Shown here piece by piece: positions 40,020 through 49,222 of a DNA stretch of 64,000 nt; position 1 is the first letter of the stretch; every line of letters begins with the position of its first letter. A model generated the notes under the pieces. The model worked only from the letters and a program-made list of their open reading frames with translations. It had not been told where the DNA came from and searched no databases. The position numbers and the translations under genes are program-made. The DNA is from JAAZKA01 sp034926225 (GTDB lineage: Bacteria > Bacillota > Clostridia > Oscillospirales > QAMX01), in contig JAYFRF010000016.1 in the NCBI GenBank assembly GCA_034926225.1, forward strand, positions 1-64,000, written 5' to 3'.

Positions 40020-43000
40020 ATGCAAAACCGCACGATAACGGATGCCTATCGAATACTCACCCGTCAACGCGATACACATACCGCCGCAGATGCCTGGCTG
40101 CGCGATAATCATGCGCTGTTCGACACGGCTTATGCCGATGCGCACAGCGCTGCTGCCGCAAATAGAGACCTCCCCACAGCCGGGAAGCTTGCCGATAAGC
40201 TTACGCATACGCTTAAAGATACGGGTGAGCCAATCGACGCGGATAACCTCTGCCGTGCGGTGCGCAACGCGGCACCTTGCCTGAAGGAAGCGGAAATTGC
40301 CGCGCTCCCGTCGCTCCTGTCCGGGCGGCTTCTTTACGCAGCCACCGAGGATGATGAAAATGCCAATACGCTGCGTGCCGTATGCGAAAGCTTGCGCGCG
40401 TTGCAGGGTCGTGGGGTATGGATGCACCGCGTCTTTGAAAGCGGCATCCTCCATCGCACGCTGCTGCGGGATCCGGATGGCGTATATCCCCGCATGGCGC
40501 AGCGGTCTCAGGCAGAATACCGCGCGAAGCTTGCGGAAATTGCACGGAATTGCCATATGACGGAAGAAGCCGCAGCAAAACGCGTCCTCGACCTTGCCGC
40601 CGCGTCCCAGCAAAAGCGTCAGCGCCATGTGGGTTACTGGATACTGGAACGTCCTTTGGGCGAGAAACCGGGCGTTGCCGCCGCGGGGCTGTACCATGCG
40701 TTTCGCATCACGTTGAGCATTGCGGCTGTCTTTGCGTATTCACTGATAATCGGCTGGTGGGCGCTCTTGGCAATCCCAGCGTTTGCGGGGATCTTCACCG
40801 CCATTGCCGAGACAATCTTTCGACGCGCAATTCCGAGGCGTCCCATTCCACGGATGGAGGAAAGCCATACTGACGCGCTGTGCGTGGTGACCTGCCTTAT
40901 GGGGAAGACGGAAAAAGCGGGAAAGCTGAGTGCACATCTGGAGGAAATCGCACTGTCGGCGACGACGAACCCGAATGTATGTTTCGGCTTGCTTGTGGAC
41001 TGGCCCGAATCGTCGGAAAAGGTGACTGAAAACGATGTGACGATGGAAAGCCTTCTCCGGCAGGATATCGATCGGTTGAATGACCGATATCCAGACCGCA
41101 GGTTCTGCCTTTTTACCCGAGAGCGCACTTACTATCCCAAGGAACGCCGCTATCTCGGCTGGGAACGAAAGCGCGGCGCGATAGTCGAACTGGTTTCCCT
41201 TATGACGGGAAAAAAATCGCAATTGCGAGTGCATGGTATTCCGGCATCGCAGCTGCGTTCACCCTATCTTATCACCCTTGACGAGGACACGCGCCCCGGT
41301 ATCGGTTCGATTGACGTTCTCCTCGCGGCGGCGGAGCATCCGCTAAACCGTCCGGTCATACGAAACGGCTTTGTACAGGAGGGCTATGGCATTCTCCAGC
41401 CTCGGCTGGAGACGGCGCTTGAGAGCGCTGTGCGTTCAAGGTTTGCGGGGCTGCTTACCGGCGGCGCGGGGTTTGATCTTTATGGAGACGCGGCGGGAGA
41501 ATGGAATACCGACCTCTACGGATCGACGCCGTTTACTGGTAAGGGACTGATCTTCGTACAAGCGTTTCGTACGGTGATGCAGCCCCCGTTTCCGGAGTCC
41601 GCCATATTGTCCCACGACCTGCCGGAGGGGGAGCTCCTGCGTGCGGCATGCTGTACGGAAGCTTCCTTTGACGATAAATTTCCGGCGAATACAGCGAGTT
41701 ATTATGCGCGTCTACATCGCTGGATTCGCGGTGATGTCCAGAATCTACACTTTATATTCCGAGAAAGCTTTCCTAATCGAGGCAAAGGACGCGTTATAGC
41801 GAACATTTTACGCGCATGGCTGCCAATTATATTAACCGCGTCGCTGATAACTGCGTGTTATACAAGTATCTTCATTGCCCTACCCACCGTTATATATCTG
41901 GCCATATATGCAATCCTGCGGATCCCGGAGATGTTTCGTCGTTCGCATCGCCTGATCCACACCCACACGCCGCCTTATCCGGGGTACGGCGCAGAGTGGT
42001 TGCGCGCGGGGGTCCGGTTACTACTGCTGCCGGCCGACACGGTCACCGCACTGGACGCGACGATCCGCGCCGGATGGCGGATGCTGTTTACCCGCAGAGG
42101 ACTGCTGGAATGGACAACGTTCGCCGATGCCGCGCGCAAGAACAATACAGCGCTGATCGCATCTTTCCTTGCCGGCATGGCGGCTTTGCTTTCCCTCCAC
42201 CTTCCCGGTATTCTCCTGGGGCTTGCGTGGCTGTACGCACCGATCCTGCTGTATGCGCTGGAACGGGAAAATGTTTCACGTGAAACACTTTCGGACGCCG
42301 ACCGCATGCGTTTGCGGGAGATGGCGGAACGGATGCTCGGGCTCTATCTCGATACCTGTAAGGAGGAGGAACACTGGCTCCCGCCGGACAACGTGCAGGA
42401 ACAACCCGCCGGGTCGGTCGCACACAGGACGTCGCCGACAAATATCGGACTCGCAATGCTGTCCTTATATGCGGGAGTCGAACTGGGACTAGTCGAACGA
42501 ACCGCCGGATTCGGCTTAATCGAGCATATGACCGACACGATCGAACAGCTGCCCAAGTGGAACGGGCATCTGCTAAACTGGATTGACACTCGTACACTGG
42601 AACCGCTGCGCCCAAGTTGGATCTCCACCGTAGACTCGGGAAACCTTGCGATTTGCCTGTGGTGCGTGTATCTCGGACTGCCATGGGGGAAAACTCGGGG
42701 GAAACTCGGGAAAATTCTTGAGGATATGGACTTCGCCGCGCTGTACGATGGGGAAAACGAACTGCTCTACTTGGGGTATGAGCTGGAATCGGGGAGGTTT
42801 TCACAGTCGCATTACGACCTGATGGCAAGCGAGGCGAGACTTGCGTCCTATGTCGCCATTGCCATGGGACAAATTCCCGCGCGGCACTGGCGACGGCTGC
42901 GGCGGACAGTCACGACGGTTGGCGGGGAGGGCGGAATGGCGTCGTGGTCGGGGACGATGTTCGAATACTTCCTGCCGACGCTGTTCTTACCGCGCGTAAA

Positions 43001-46000
43001 GGGGTCATTTTGGGATGAAACCCTGCATTTCGCATTAAAAATGCAGCAAAAAGCGGCGCATGGGGGGATTTTCGGCATGTCCGAAAGCGGATTTTTCGCG
43101 TTCGATTCGGCCCTTGCGTATCAGTATAAAGCACATGGCGTGGATACCCTGTCCATCCGTGTGGATAAACAAGAACCGGTGTATGCGCCATACGCCGCGT
43201 ATCTCGCTTTGCCGTGGGAACCCGGCGCGGCCATGAAAACGCTTGCGGCGTATGACGCTTTGGGGATGCGCGGACGGTATGGGCTGTATGAAGCGCTGGA
43301 TTTCGATTCAAGACGCATCCGGGAGGAAAAGGGGATGCCCGTGCGTTCGTATATGGCGCATCACGTCGGGATGAGTATCCTCAGCGTGTATCATGCGCTG
43401 ACCGACGGCGGTGCGATAAGGCTTTTGCGCAAGGACGCCCGATTCCGTGCGTTCGAGCCGTGTCTTGCAGAACGGATTCCGTACGGGGCGGAGGGCAAAG
43501 CCTCACAGAAAGCGGAGGAGCGGCCGATGCGAGGCAAGTCGTTCGGCGGATATGAGGAAAAGTTTACGGAAATGGACGCGCTTTGCCCGCGTGTGCTGGT
43601 TCTTGGCAATGCCGGTTACCGTGTGACATTGACGGACACGGGGCTGTCGCGCTCCCATGCGGCGTCGGTTGCGGTGAGCGGTGAGCTGCCCGACGGCGTG
43701 ACGCCGTCGGGATTTATGTGGACGCTTACGTGCGGGGAGACCGTGCCGCTGACCTATGCGCCGGCGTTCTCGGATATGGCGTCGTATACGGCGACGTTTG
43801 CGGGAGACGTATGCCGCCACGAGGCGTGGACGGAGCGATACCGTACGGCGATCGAGACGCGTGTGGCGGTGGGGAATGCCGCGGAGCAGCGGCGGGTCGT
43901 CATCGAAAACCGCTCGCGTGAGACGATGGAGGCGACGCTCGGCGTCAAATTCCGCCCGATACTGGCGGCGATCGCGGACTATACCGCGCACCCGGCGTTT
44001 TCACAAATGTTCTTGCGGACGGAAATGCGGGAGAAAAGCGTTCTGGTGGAGCGCGCGAGGAGGGGGAATACTGCGCCGGTGTGTCTGGTTTTCGGCTGCG
44101 ACGCAAAGGCGGAGTTTTTTGCCATGCGGGAGGATCGCCGGGGAAAAGTAAACCCGGGCGGTGGGTATTTGCTCGATACGGAGGTCTCGGCAAGGGTGCC
44201 TTTGGTGCTACGCCCGGGGCAGACGGTGGCAATCCGATTCGCGCTGGGTGTGGGCGAGACGGAAAGTGCGGCGGAGGATGCAATGGACGCAGGGTTGAAG
44301 TTGGAAGTGTCGGGCGCGTCGTTCCGTATCGACGAAGCCGCGTCCGTGCTGGGGATGGGTCGTGCGGAAGTTTCGGAAGCGCTAGATTTGTATGCGGATA
44401 CGTTATTTTACACGTCGAACCGGCGTAAAATGGCGCCGTTTTATGCGATAAATCAGTATGGTCGGGATATTCTCTGGCGTGTCGGCATCTCGGGCGACTT
44501 TCCTGTGCTGTGTGTCCGCGTGCCGGATGAGAAGAGCGCGGGAAGGCTATATGAGCTGCTTCGCGCGCATGTGTATCTGTTTGCAAACGGCGTGTTCATC
44601 GACTGCGCGGTACTGCTGTCCGACGGCGGCGATTATCGGCGGCCGGTGTACTCGAAGGCGACGGAAACGCTCGGATCCCTCGATGGATCGAATCTGCTCG
44701 GTGTGCGCGGCGGTGTGCATTTCATAGACGCGGACGCGTTGACGGGCGAGGAACGCGCCGGGCTGATCGCACAGTCGTCGGTTTATGTGGACTGCGCGGA
44801 GGAAGGGTATCTCCCCCCTACCCGGGTACGGCGGAATTTGCCGGAAACGCGGCGTGCAGAGGATGCGCGGGAGGCAGAATATGCATTCGGCGACCGTACG
44901 GTGACCTTTGAGGGGATGCCGCCTGTCGTATGGAGCCATGTGCTGGCAAACCGTACGTTCGGATATCTTGCGACGGATAACGGAATCGGTTTCTGCTGGT
45001 ACTGGAACGCGCGGGAAAATAAACTGAACGGGTGGGAGAACGATCCGTATGCCGCGGCGGGACCGGAGCAAATCGCGTATGGTATCGGAAAACGGCAGAT
45101 ATCCGTATTCTCGGAGAACGGTGACGCACGCGTGACCTACGGTATGGGGTATGCGAAGTGGGAAAAGACTTTTGACGGAAAAAACTTCTCCGCAACGGCG
45201 TTTGTGCATCCGTACCTTCCCATGCGGGTGATGATTTTCGAAACGGACTATGCAGGGGTGGAGATCCGCTTTCGTACAACGCTGCTTCTCGGTGCGGACA
45301 GGCGCGCGGCGGCAACGGTGGTAACAGAGCGCCGCGCGGATGGAATTCTGCTGGCACGCAATCCGGGGAACCGCGATTATCCGGATACCAAAGCGGCGCT
45401 GTGCATGTATCCGGAGCCGACGGCATATACCTGTGACGCAAACGCGGCGCGGGAGGACCTGTTCGATGGCGCGGCGGGCGGCGGACATGCGCCGGGCTTT
45501 GCGGCGCGGATCCCGATGGAGAAGTGCCGTGAGGGGTATTGCGCGGTAATAATTCTGGGATGTATGCCGGATGAGCAGGGGATTTCGCGGCTGCATGCGC
45601 TGTCCAACCCGGAAAAGGCGTATGAGCTTTTGGAGCAAACGCGGGAGAACTGGCATTACTTGACGGAAAGCGGCACATTTCCGGCGGCATCGGAGCCTAT
45701 GCGGCGCTATCTCGACGGATTTGCATTGTATCAGGTCATCGCCTGCCGCCTGTGGGGGCGTACCTCGCTGTGGCAGAACGGCGGCGCGTACGGCTTCCGT
45801 GATCAGCTTCAGGATACGCTGGCGCTGCTCGCAGCACCCCCTCTGGAGGAACGCTACGACATGGCGCGCGCGCAGATTCTCCGCGCGGCGGCACGTCAGT
45901 ATGCGCAGGGGGATGTCCAGCACTGGTGGCATCCGCGAACAGCGGGGTTGCCTCGCGGAGTGCGGACGCGTATCTCAGACGATCTTTTGTTTTTGCCGTA

Positions 46001-46952
46001 CCTGCTGACGCGCTATGCACGGGTGCGAAAGGACGACCTTCCCGACATCCGGCTCCCCTATCTCGAAACACCGCCGCTTTGCCCCGAGGAGCATAACCGC
46101 TACGAGGAAGCGCCGTACGGAAAGGAACGGGAGACGGTGTACGAGCACTGTATCCGGGCGCTCGAACTGGTGACGGCGCGTGGTACGGGTGCACACGGGC
46201 TTCTGCGGATGGGCGGCGGCGACTGGAACGACGGCATGGATGCGGTACGCGGTGAAAGTGTATGGCTGACCTGGTTTGCGGCGATGGTGTACCGCGATTT
46301 CGCAGATTTTGCCGGCGAGCGCGGCGACCATACACGCGAAAAGGAGTACCGGGACTACGCCGACGGGCTTACGGGTGCGGCGGATAAGGCTTTCCGCGGG
46401 ACGCATTATCTGCGCGGGTATTACGCAAACGGTGCGACGCTCGGCGCGGACGCGGACGACGCGTGCAGGCTCGATGCGATTGCGCAGGCGTTCTCGGTCC
46501 TCGGCGGCGGCGATCGTGAGAGGGCGAAGACAGCGCTCAAAACGGCGTTTGACCGGCTGTTCGACGATAAAGCGCGGTTGGTACGGCTGTTTGACCAGCC
46601 CTTTACGCGGGAGAGCCGGGAAAATCCGGGTTATATTAAGGCCTATCCCCCGGGGACCAGGGAAAACGGCGGCCAATACACGCATGGCGCGGTTTGGTTT
46701 GCCTGGGGACTGTATGCGGCGGAGCTGTACGAGGAAGGCGATGCCGTGATGGAGGCGCTTTGTCCGACGGACCGGGACATGGATGCATACCGCGCGGAGC
46801 CGTATGCGCTGTGCGCGGACGTGTACGCCTCACCCGCGCCGGCGGGACGGGGCGGCTGGAGTCTGTATACGGGCGCCGCATCGTGGTATTATACGGTGGC
46901 GCGGGCGTATTTGCGGGGGACAGGTCATCAAAAGACGTCGGACATCATATAA
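40020..46952 (+). CDS. Cyclic beta-1,2-glucan synthase-like protein (GT84 + glycoamylase + GH94)
   Basis: 2310 residues from ATG 40020 after AAAGGAGG. Order: soluble N-terminus (1-230), membrane segments (about 235-275), GT84 glycosyltransferase (about 300-600; L420-D421-E422-D423-T424, ILSHDLPEG and RLHRWIRGD), membrane segments (about 610-655 and 715-745), glycoamylase-like domain (about 765-1180), then GH94 modules with the DWNDGMD catalytic region at 2068-2074. NdvB/Cgs-type proteins build a beta-1,2-glucan chain and cyclise it by transglycosylation with GH94 phosphorolysis for length control. It is membrane-bound and monocistronic by appearance. The product linkage is inferred. A perfect parS lies inside it. 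Confidence 0.88.
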   Translation: MQNRTITDAYRILTRQRDTHTAADAWLRDNHALFDTAYADAHSAAAANRDLPTAGKLADKLTHTLKDTGEPIDADNLCRAVRNAAPCLKEAEIAALPSLLSGRLLYAATEDDENANTLRAVCESLRALQGRGVWMHRVFESGILHRTLLRDPDGVYPRMAQRSQAEYRAKLAEIARNCHMTEEAAAKRVLDLAAASQQKRQRHVGYWILERPLGEKPGVAAAGLYHAFRITLSIAAVFAYSLIIGWWALLAIPAFAGIFTAIAETIFRRAIPRRPIPRMEESHTDALCVVTCLMGKTEKAGKLSAHLEEIALSATTNPNVCFGLLVDWPESSEKVTENDVTMESLLRQDIDRLNDRYPDRRFCLFTRERTYYPKERRYLGWERKRGAIVELVSLMTGKKSQLRVHGIPASQLRSPYLITLDEDTRPGIGSIDVLLAAAEHPLNRPVIRNGFVQEGYGILQPRLETALESAVRSRFAGLLTGGAGFDLYGDAAGEWNTDLYGSTPFTGKGLIFVQAFRTVMQPPFPESAILSHDLPEGELLRAACCTEASFDDKFPANTASYYARLHRWIRGDVQNLHFIFRESFPNRGKGRVIANILRAWLPIILTASLITACYTSIFIALPTVIYLAIYAILRIPEMFRRSHRLIHTHTPPYPGYGAEWLRAGVRLLLLPADTVTALDATIRAGWRMLFTRRGLLEWTTFADAARKNNTALIASFLAGMAALLSLHLPGILLGLAWLYAPILLYALERENVSRETLSDADRMRLREMAERMLGLYLDTCKEEEHWLPPDNVQEQPAGSVAHRTSPTNIGLAMLSLYAGVELGLVERTAGFGLIEHMTDTIEQLPKWNGHLLNWIDTRTLEPLRPSWISTVDSGNLAICLWCVYLGLPWGKTRGKLGKILEDMDFAALYDGENELLYLGYELESGRFSQSHYDLMASEARLASYVAIAMGQIPARHWRRLRRTVTTVGGEGGMASWSGTMFEYFLPTLFLPRVKGSFWDETLHFALKMQQKAAHGGIFGMSESGFFAFDSALAYQYKAHGVDTLSIRVDKQEPVYAPYAAYLALPWEPGAAMKTLAAYDALGMRGRYGLYEALDFDSRRIREEKGMPVRSYMAHHVGMSILSVYHALTDGGAIRLLRKDARFRAFEPCLAERIPYGAEGKASQKAEERPMRGKSFGGYEEKFTEMDALCPRVLVLGNAGYRVTLTDTGLSRSHAASVAVSGELPDGVTPSGFMWTLTCGETVPLTYAPAFSDMASYTATFAGDVCRHEAWTERYRTAIETRVAVGNAAEQRRVVIENRSRETMEATLGVKFRPILAAIADYTAHPAFSQMFLRTEMREKSVLVERARRGNTAPVCLVFGCDAKAEFFAMREDRRGKVNPGGGYLLDTEVSARVPLVLRPGQTVAIRFALGVGETESAAEDAMDAGLKLEVSGASFRIDEAASVLGMGRAEVSEALDLYADTLFYTSNRRKMAPFYAINQYGRDILWRVGISGDFPVLCVRVPDEKSAGRLYELLRAHVYLFANGVFIDCAVLLSDGGDYRRPVYSKATETLGSLDGSNLLGVRGGVHFIDADALTGEERAGLIAQSSVYVDCAEEGYLPPTRVRRNLPETRRAEDAREAEYAFGDRTVTFEGMPPVVWSHVLANRTFGYLATDNGIGFCWYWNARENKLNGWENDPYAAAGPEQIAYGIGKRQISVFSENGDARVTYGMGYAKWEKTFDGKNFSATAFVHPYLPMRVMIFETDYAGVEIRFRTTLLLGADRRAAATVVTERRADGILLARNPGNRDYPDTKAALCMYPEPTAYTCDANAAREDLFDGAAGGGHAPGFAARIPMEKCREGYCAVIILGCMPDEQGISRLHALSNPEKAYELLEQTRENWHYLTESGTFPAASEPMRRYLDGFALYQVIACRLWGRTSLWQNGGAYGFRDQLQDTLALLAAPPLEERYDMARAQILRAAARQYAQGDVQHWWHPRTAGLPRGVRTRISDDLLFLPYLLTRYARVRKDDLPDIRLPYLETPPLCPEEHNRYEEAPYGKERETVYEHCIRALELVTARGTGAHGLLRMGGGDWNDGMDAVRGESVWLTWFAAMVYRDFADFAGERGDHTREKEYRDYADGLTGAADKAFRGTHYLRGYYANGATLGADADDACRLDAIAQAFSVLGGGDRERAKTALKTAFDRLFDDKARLVRLFDQPFTRESRENPGYIKAYPPGTRENGGQYTHGAVWFAWGLYAAELYEEGDAVMEALCPTDRDMDAYRAEPYALCADVYASPAPAGRGGWSLYTGAASWYYTVARAYLRGTGHQKTSDII
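42272..42287. promoter_or_regulatory. Perfect parS centromere site inside the glucan synthase gene
   Basis: TGTTTCACGTGAAACA is a 16-bp perfect palindrome and an exact match to the bacterial parS consensus. It encodes N-V-S-R-E-T (residues 751-756), the same peptide seen at in-gene parS sites elsewhere. It would bind ParB/Spo0J and load SMC; the parB gene itself is not in the window. Confidence 0.9.
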
Positions 46953-46956
46953 TAGC

Positions 46957-46985
46957 TTGCAAAGAAATACCGGGCGCGGTATAAT
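46957..46985 (+). promoter_or_regulatory. Promoter of bofA-traX
   Basis: TTGCAA (46957-46962), a 17-bp spacer and TATAAT (46980-46985). The leader to bofA is about 55 nt and ends in AAAGGAGGG. Confidence 0.75.
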
Positions 46986-47045
46986 GGAAAGGCGCCCGGT
47001 GTGTACATAAACGCACACCTAAACGCATGACAAAAGGAGGGCATC

Positions 47046-47315
47046 ATGGATTTTTCGCAGATCGTCTTTTATCTGTTGTTGGCGGCGGCACTGATTCTAG
47101 CCATTCGCATCTTTACGCTGCCGATTAAGTTTTTCTTTAAGCTGCTTTGGAGCACCTTTGTCGGCTTTGTGCTGCTCATCATTTTTAACGCGCTAGGCGG
47201 CATGATCGGACTGACCATCGCGGTCAATGCGGTTACGGCGCTGACGGTAGGCATCCTTGGAATCCCGGGTTTGATATTATTGTTGCTGATCAAGTGGCTG
47301 TTCTTTTTCTTGTGA
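47046..47315 (+). CDS. bofA: Pro-sigma-K processing inhibitor BofA family
   Basis: 89 residues, almost all hydrophobic, with two to three membrane helices and the BofA C-terminal pattern NAVTALTVGILGIPGLILLLL. BofA holds the SpoIVFB protease inactive in the outer forespore membrane until the forespore signals. ATG 47046 follows AAAGGAGGGCATC. BofA-like proteins also occur in clostridia without the full checkpoint, so the role may differ. Its stop overlaps the next start. Confidence 0.88.
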   Translation: MDFSQIVFYLLLAAALILAIRIFTLPIKFFFKLLWSTFVGFVLLIIFNALGGMIGLTIAVNAVTALTVGILGIPGLILLLLIKWLFFFL

Positions 47316-48031
47316 GACGGGGACTATCGGGCTTTGCCCTGAAATGCATCGCAGCGGCGGGGATGCTCGCCGATCACTTGTACGTCTTCTTTCCGGACAG
47401 GTTTCCTGAGTGGCTGCATCCGGCGACGCGCTTCGTTGCGCCGGTATTCGCGTTCCTGATAGTCGAGGGTTACTATCACACCTCGAACCGCGTAAAATAC
47501 GGATTACGGCTCTGGCTTGGCGCGGCGGGGATGTTCCTGCTGCGGATATTGCTGGAACTGACGGCGGGGGTGACGATACACAACAACATCTTCTACACGC
47601 TCGCGCTCGGCTATACGGCAGTCTGCTGCGTGGCACGCGGAAAAGACGCGCGGGACAGCGGCAGGTGGTACTTATTTGCGCTAGCACTCGTTTTGCTCGG
47701 CGCGCTGACGGCGGAGGGCGGTATGAGCGTGCTGCCGTTTATGCTCCTGTGCGTACTGTTTCGGGAAAAGAAAGGCGCATGGGCGGTCGCGTGTATCGGA
47801 TGGGGCTGTCTGCTTTTCGGCGCGGAGTACCTTGCGGCGCAGGTACAGGGGCAGAACGTATGGGATACGCTGCTTTGGCGGTCGGATTTCCTGTTCCCGA
47901 TGGCATTGCCGCTGCTTTGGTGTTATAATGGGCGGCGGGGATGTGCGAAATCTGCGGCGAAGTGGGGGTTTTACGGTTTCTATCCGGCGCATATCGCCAT
48001 TTTGGCGATTGCATCGGCTATTGGCATATAA
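47312..48031 (+). CDS. TraX-family membrane protein
   Basis: About 239 residues from GTG 47312 (GTGA overlap with the bofA stop); GTG 47294 is an alternative. FALKCIAAAGMLADHLYVFFPD and FVAPVFAFLIVEGYYHTSNRVKY are the TraX hallmarks. About seven membrane helices are visible. F-plasmid TraX acetylates pilin, but chromosomal Firmicute relatives are acyltransferase-like proteins of unknown substrate. It is coupled to bofA, so sporulation-linked expression is possible. Confidence 0.82.
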   Translation: MRRGLSGFALKCIAAAGMLADHLYVFFPDRFPEWLHPATRFVAPVFAFLIVEGYYHTSNRVKYGLRLWLGAAGMFLLRILLELTAGVTIHNNIFYTLALGYTAVCCVARGKDARDSGRWYLFALALVLLGALTAEGGMSVLPFMLLCVLFREKKGAWAVACIGWGCLLFGAEYLAAQVQGQNVWDTLLWRSDFLFPMALPLLWCYNGRRGCAKSAAKWGFYGFYPAHIAILAIASAIGI

Positions 48032-48061
48032 AAAGAGGGACGCATGTTTCATGCGTCCCTC
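48028..48061. terminator. Bidirectional terminator between traX-like and DUF4349 genes
   Basis: GAGGGACGCATG (48035-48046), TTT loop, perfect complement to 48061. On the minus strand it is followed by TTTTT, which is ideal for the DUF4349 gene. Confidence 0.85.
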
Positions 48062-48065
48062 CCCT

Positions 48066-48079
48066 ATTCCCCGGGAAAG
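48066..48079. promoter_or_regulatory. Noc-binding-sequence-like palindrome 2
   Basis: ATTCCCCGGGAAAG matches the Noc site ATTTCCCGGGAAAT at 12 of 14 positions. It is intergenic, right after the DUF4349 stop. Confidence 0.3.
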
Positions 48080-49102
48080 TTACTTCTCTTCATCCTCGGA
48101 TTTCTTGGTTTCGATGCGCTCCTGCTCCGCTTTGCGGCGCTCCAGGTATTCTGCCTGCTTGCGGCGGCTGCGGCGGATGGACGCGCGGGAGATGAAGATG
48201 ATGGCAACCGCAATGCCCGCCAGGATCACCAGTACCGGCGACGCGCCGATTAAGAAGACCAGCAGGTCTTCGCCAAACGCGGACAGTTCTTTCACGGTAG
48301 AGGCGAATTTCTGGGAAATGCGCTCCCCGAGCGTTTTCGGCGTTTCCTGTATGGGTTCAGCCTTGTAGACCTCGTTTAGGTTGATCGTTACCGTACTGTA
48401 GGAAACCTGATTGTCGAGCTTTTTGAGTGACGAAGTGTAGCTTTCAATTTCGTAGATCGTGTCGGAAAGCGCGGCCTCCAGCTCGATGATATCGGCCATC
48501 TTCGTCGCTTTGTCAAGCAGCGCCAAAAGACGCTCTTTCTTCGTCGTCAGCGTTTCCACACGGGCTTCCATATCGACATAGCTGAAGGTGACGTCATCCT
48601 GCCAGATATTGGAATACTGCACGACGCCGAAGGAATCCTTCGCAGCCATGAATTCATCGAAGCGGTCGGCGGGGATACGGACGGTGACATTCAGGTAGCG
48701 GCCACTGTAGGCGGAATTGCCGCTGGTGTTGGAGTTCTCGATGTAGCCGCCGCAGGCGGCGATCTGTGCGTTGATCGCGGCGACGCTTTCCTCGTATCGC
48801 TCGGTCTGGATGGAAATACTGGCGCTGCGGATAAGCTTGCGGTTGTCGGCGGGCTGGTAGAGGCTGACACCGCTGTCGGAATCGGTGGGGGTGAAGGTGA
48901 TGCTTTCGCCTCCCTTTTCCATGTCCATCGAAACGTAGCTTTGGTTCGTCATCCCGGCGGCCGTAGTTGCCGCCGCCGTTGTAGAGGGGGCATAACCGTC
49001 GCTTTTGGACGTGGAGGAACCGGAAGCGCATGCGGAAAAGCCGGCAACACAGAAAACAACGATCAGAATCGCGGCCATAACTTGCACAAAGGTCTTTTTC
49101 AT
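48080..49102 (-). CDS. DUF4349 lipoprotein
   Basis: 340 residues from ATG 49102 (MKKTFVQVMAAILIVVFC) with GAGAGG about 9 bp upstream; ATG 49123 is an in-frame alternative. The signal peptide ends at a lipobox-like FSAC, with Cys25 as the lipid anchor. The DUF4349 domain has the NRKLIRSASISIQTERYEESV strand and a coiled-coil-rich centre (RVETLTTKKERLLALLDKA). A C-terminal membrane helix (VLVILAGIAVAIIFI) is followed by a charged cytoplasmic tail (RRKAEQERIETKKSEDEEK). It probably lies in the envelope; the function is not known. Confidence 0.88.
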   Translation of the reverse strand: MKKTFVQVMAAILIVVFCVAGFSACASGSSTSKSDGYAPSTTAAATTAAGMTNQSYVSMDMEKGGESITFTPTDSDSGVSLYQPADNRKLIRSASISIQTERYEESVAAINAQIAACGGYIENSNTSGNSAYSGRYLNVTVRIPADRFDEFMAAKDSFGVVQYSNIWQDDVTFSYVDMEARVETLTTKKERLLALLDKATKMADIIELEAALSDTIYEIESYTSSLKKLDNQVSYSTVTINLNEVYKAEPIQETPKTLGERISQKFASTVKELSAFGEDLLVFLIGASPVLVILAGIAVAIIFISRASIRRSRRKQAEYLERRKAEQERIETKKSEDEEK

Positions 49103-49222
49103 CGTTTTAGTCCTCTCCTTCATTTTTATGGGCTTTCGATGAGTAAGACGCGAGGGCCTTCCGAATTGTTCCTGATATGTTAAGAATATTTTATGCAGTT
49201 GTACGTAAGTTTACATAATCCG

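Noticed and set aside
44547..45932. A 461-codon frame antisense to the GH94 region
   Set aside because: The Arg/His/Leu-rich product is typical of a GC-rich complement; the sense strand is a continuous GH94 enzyme.
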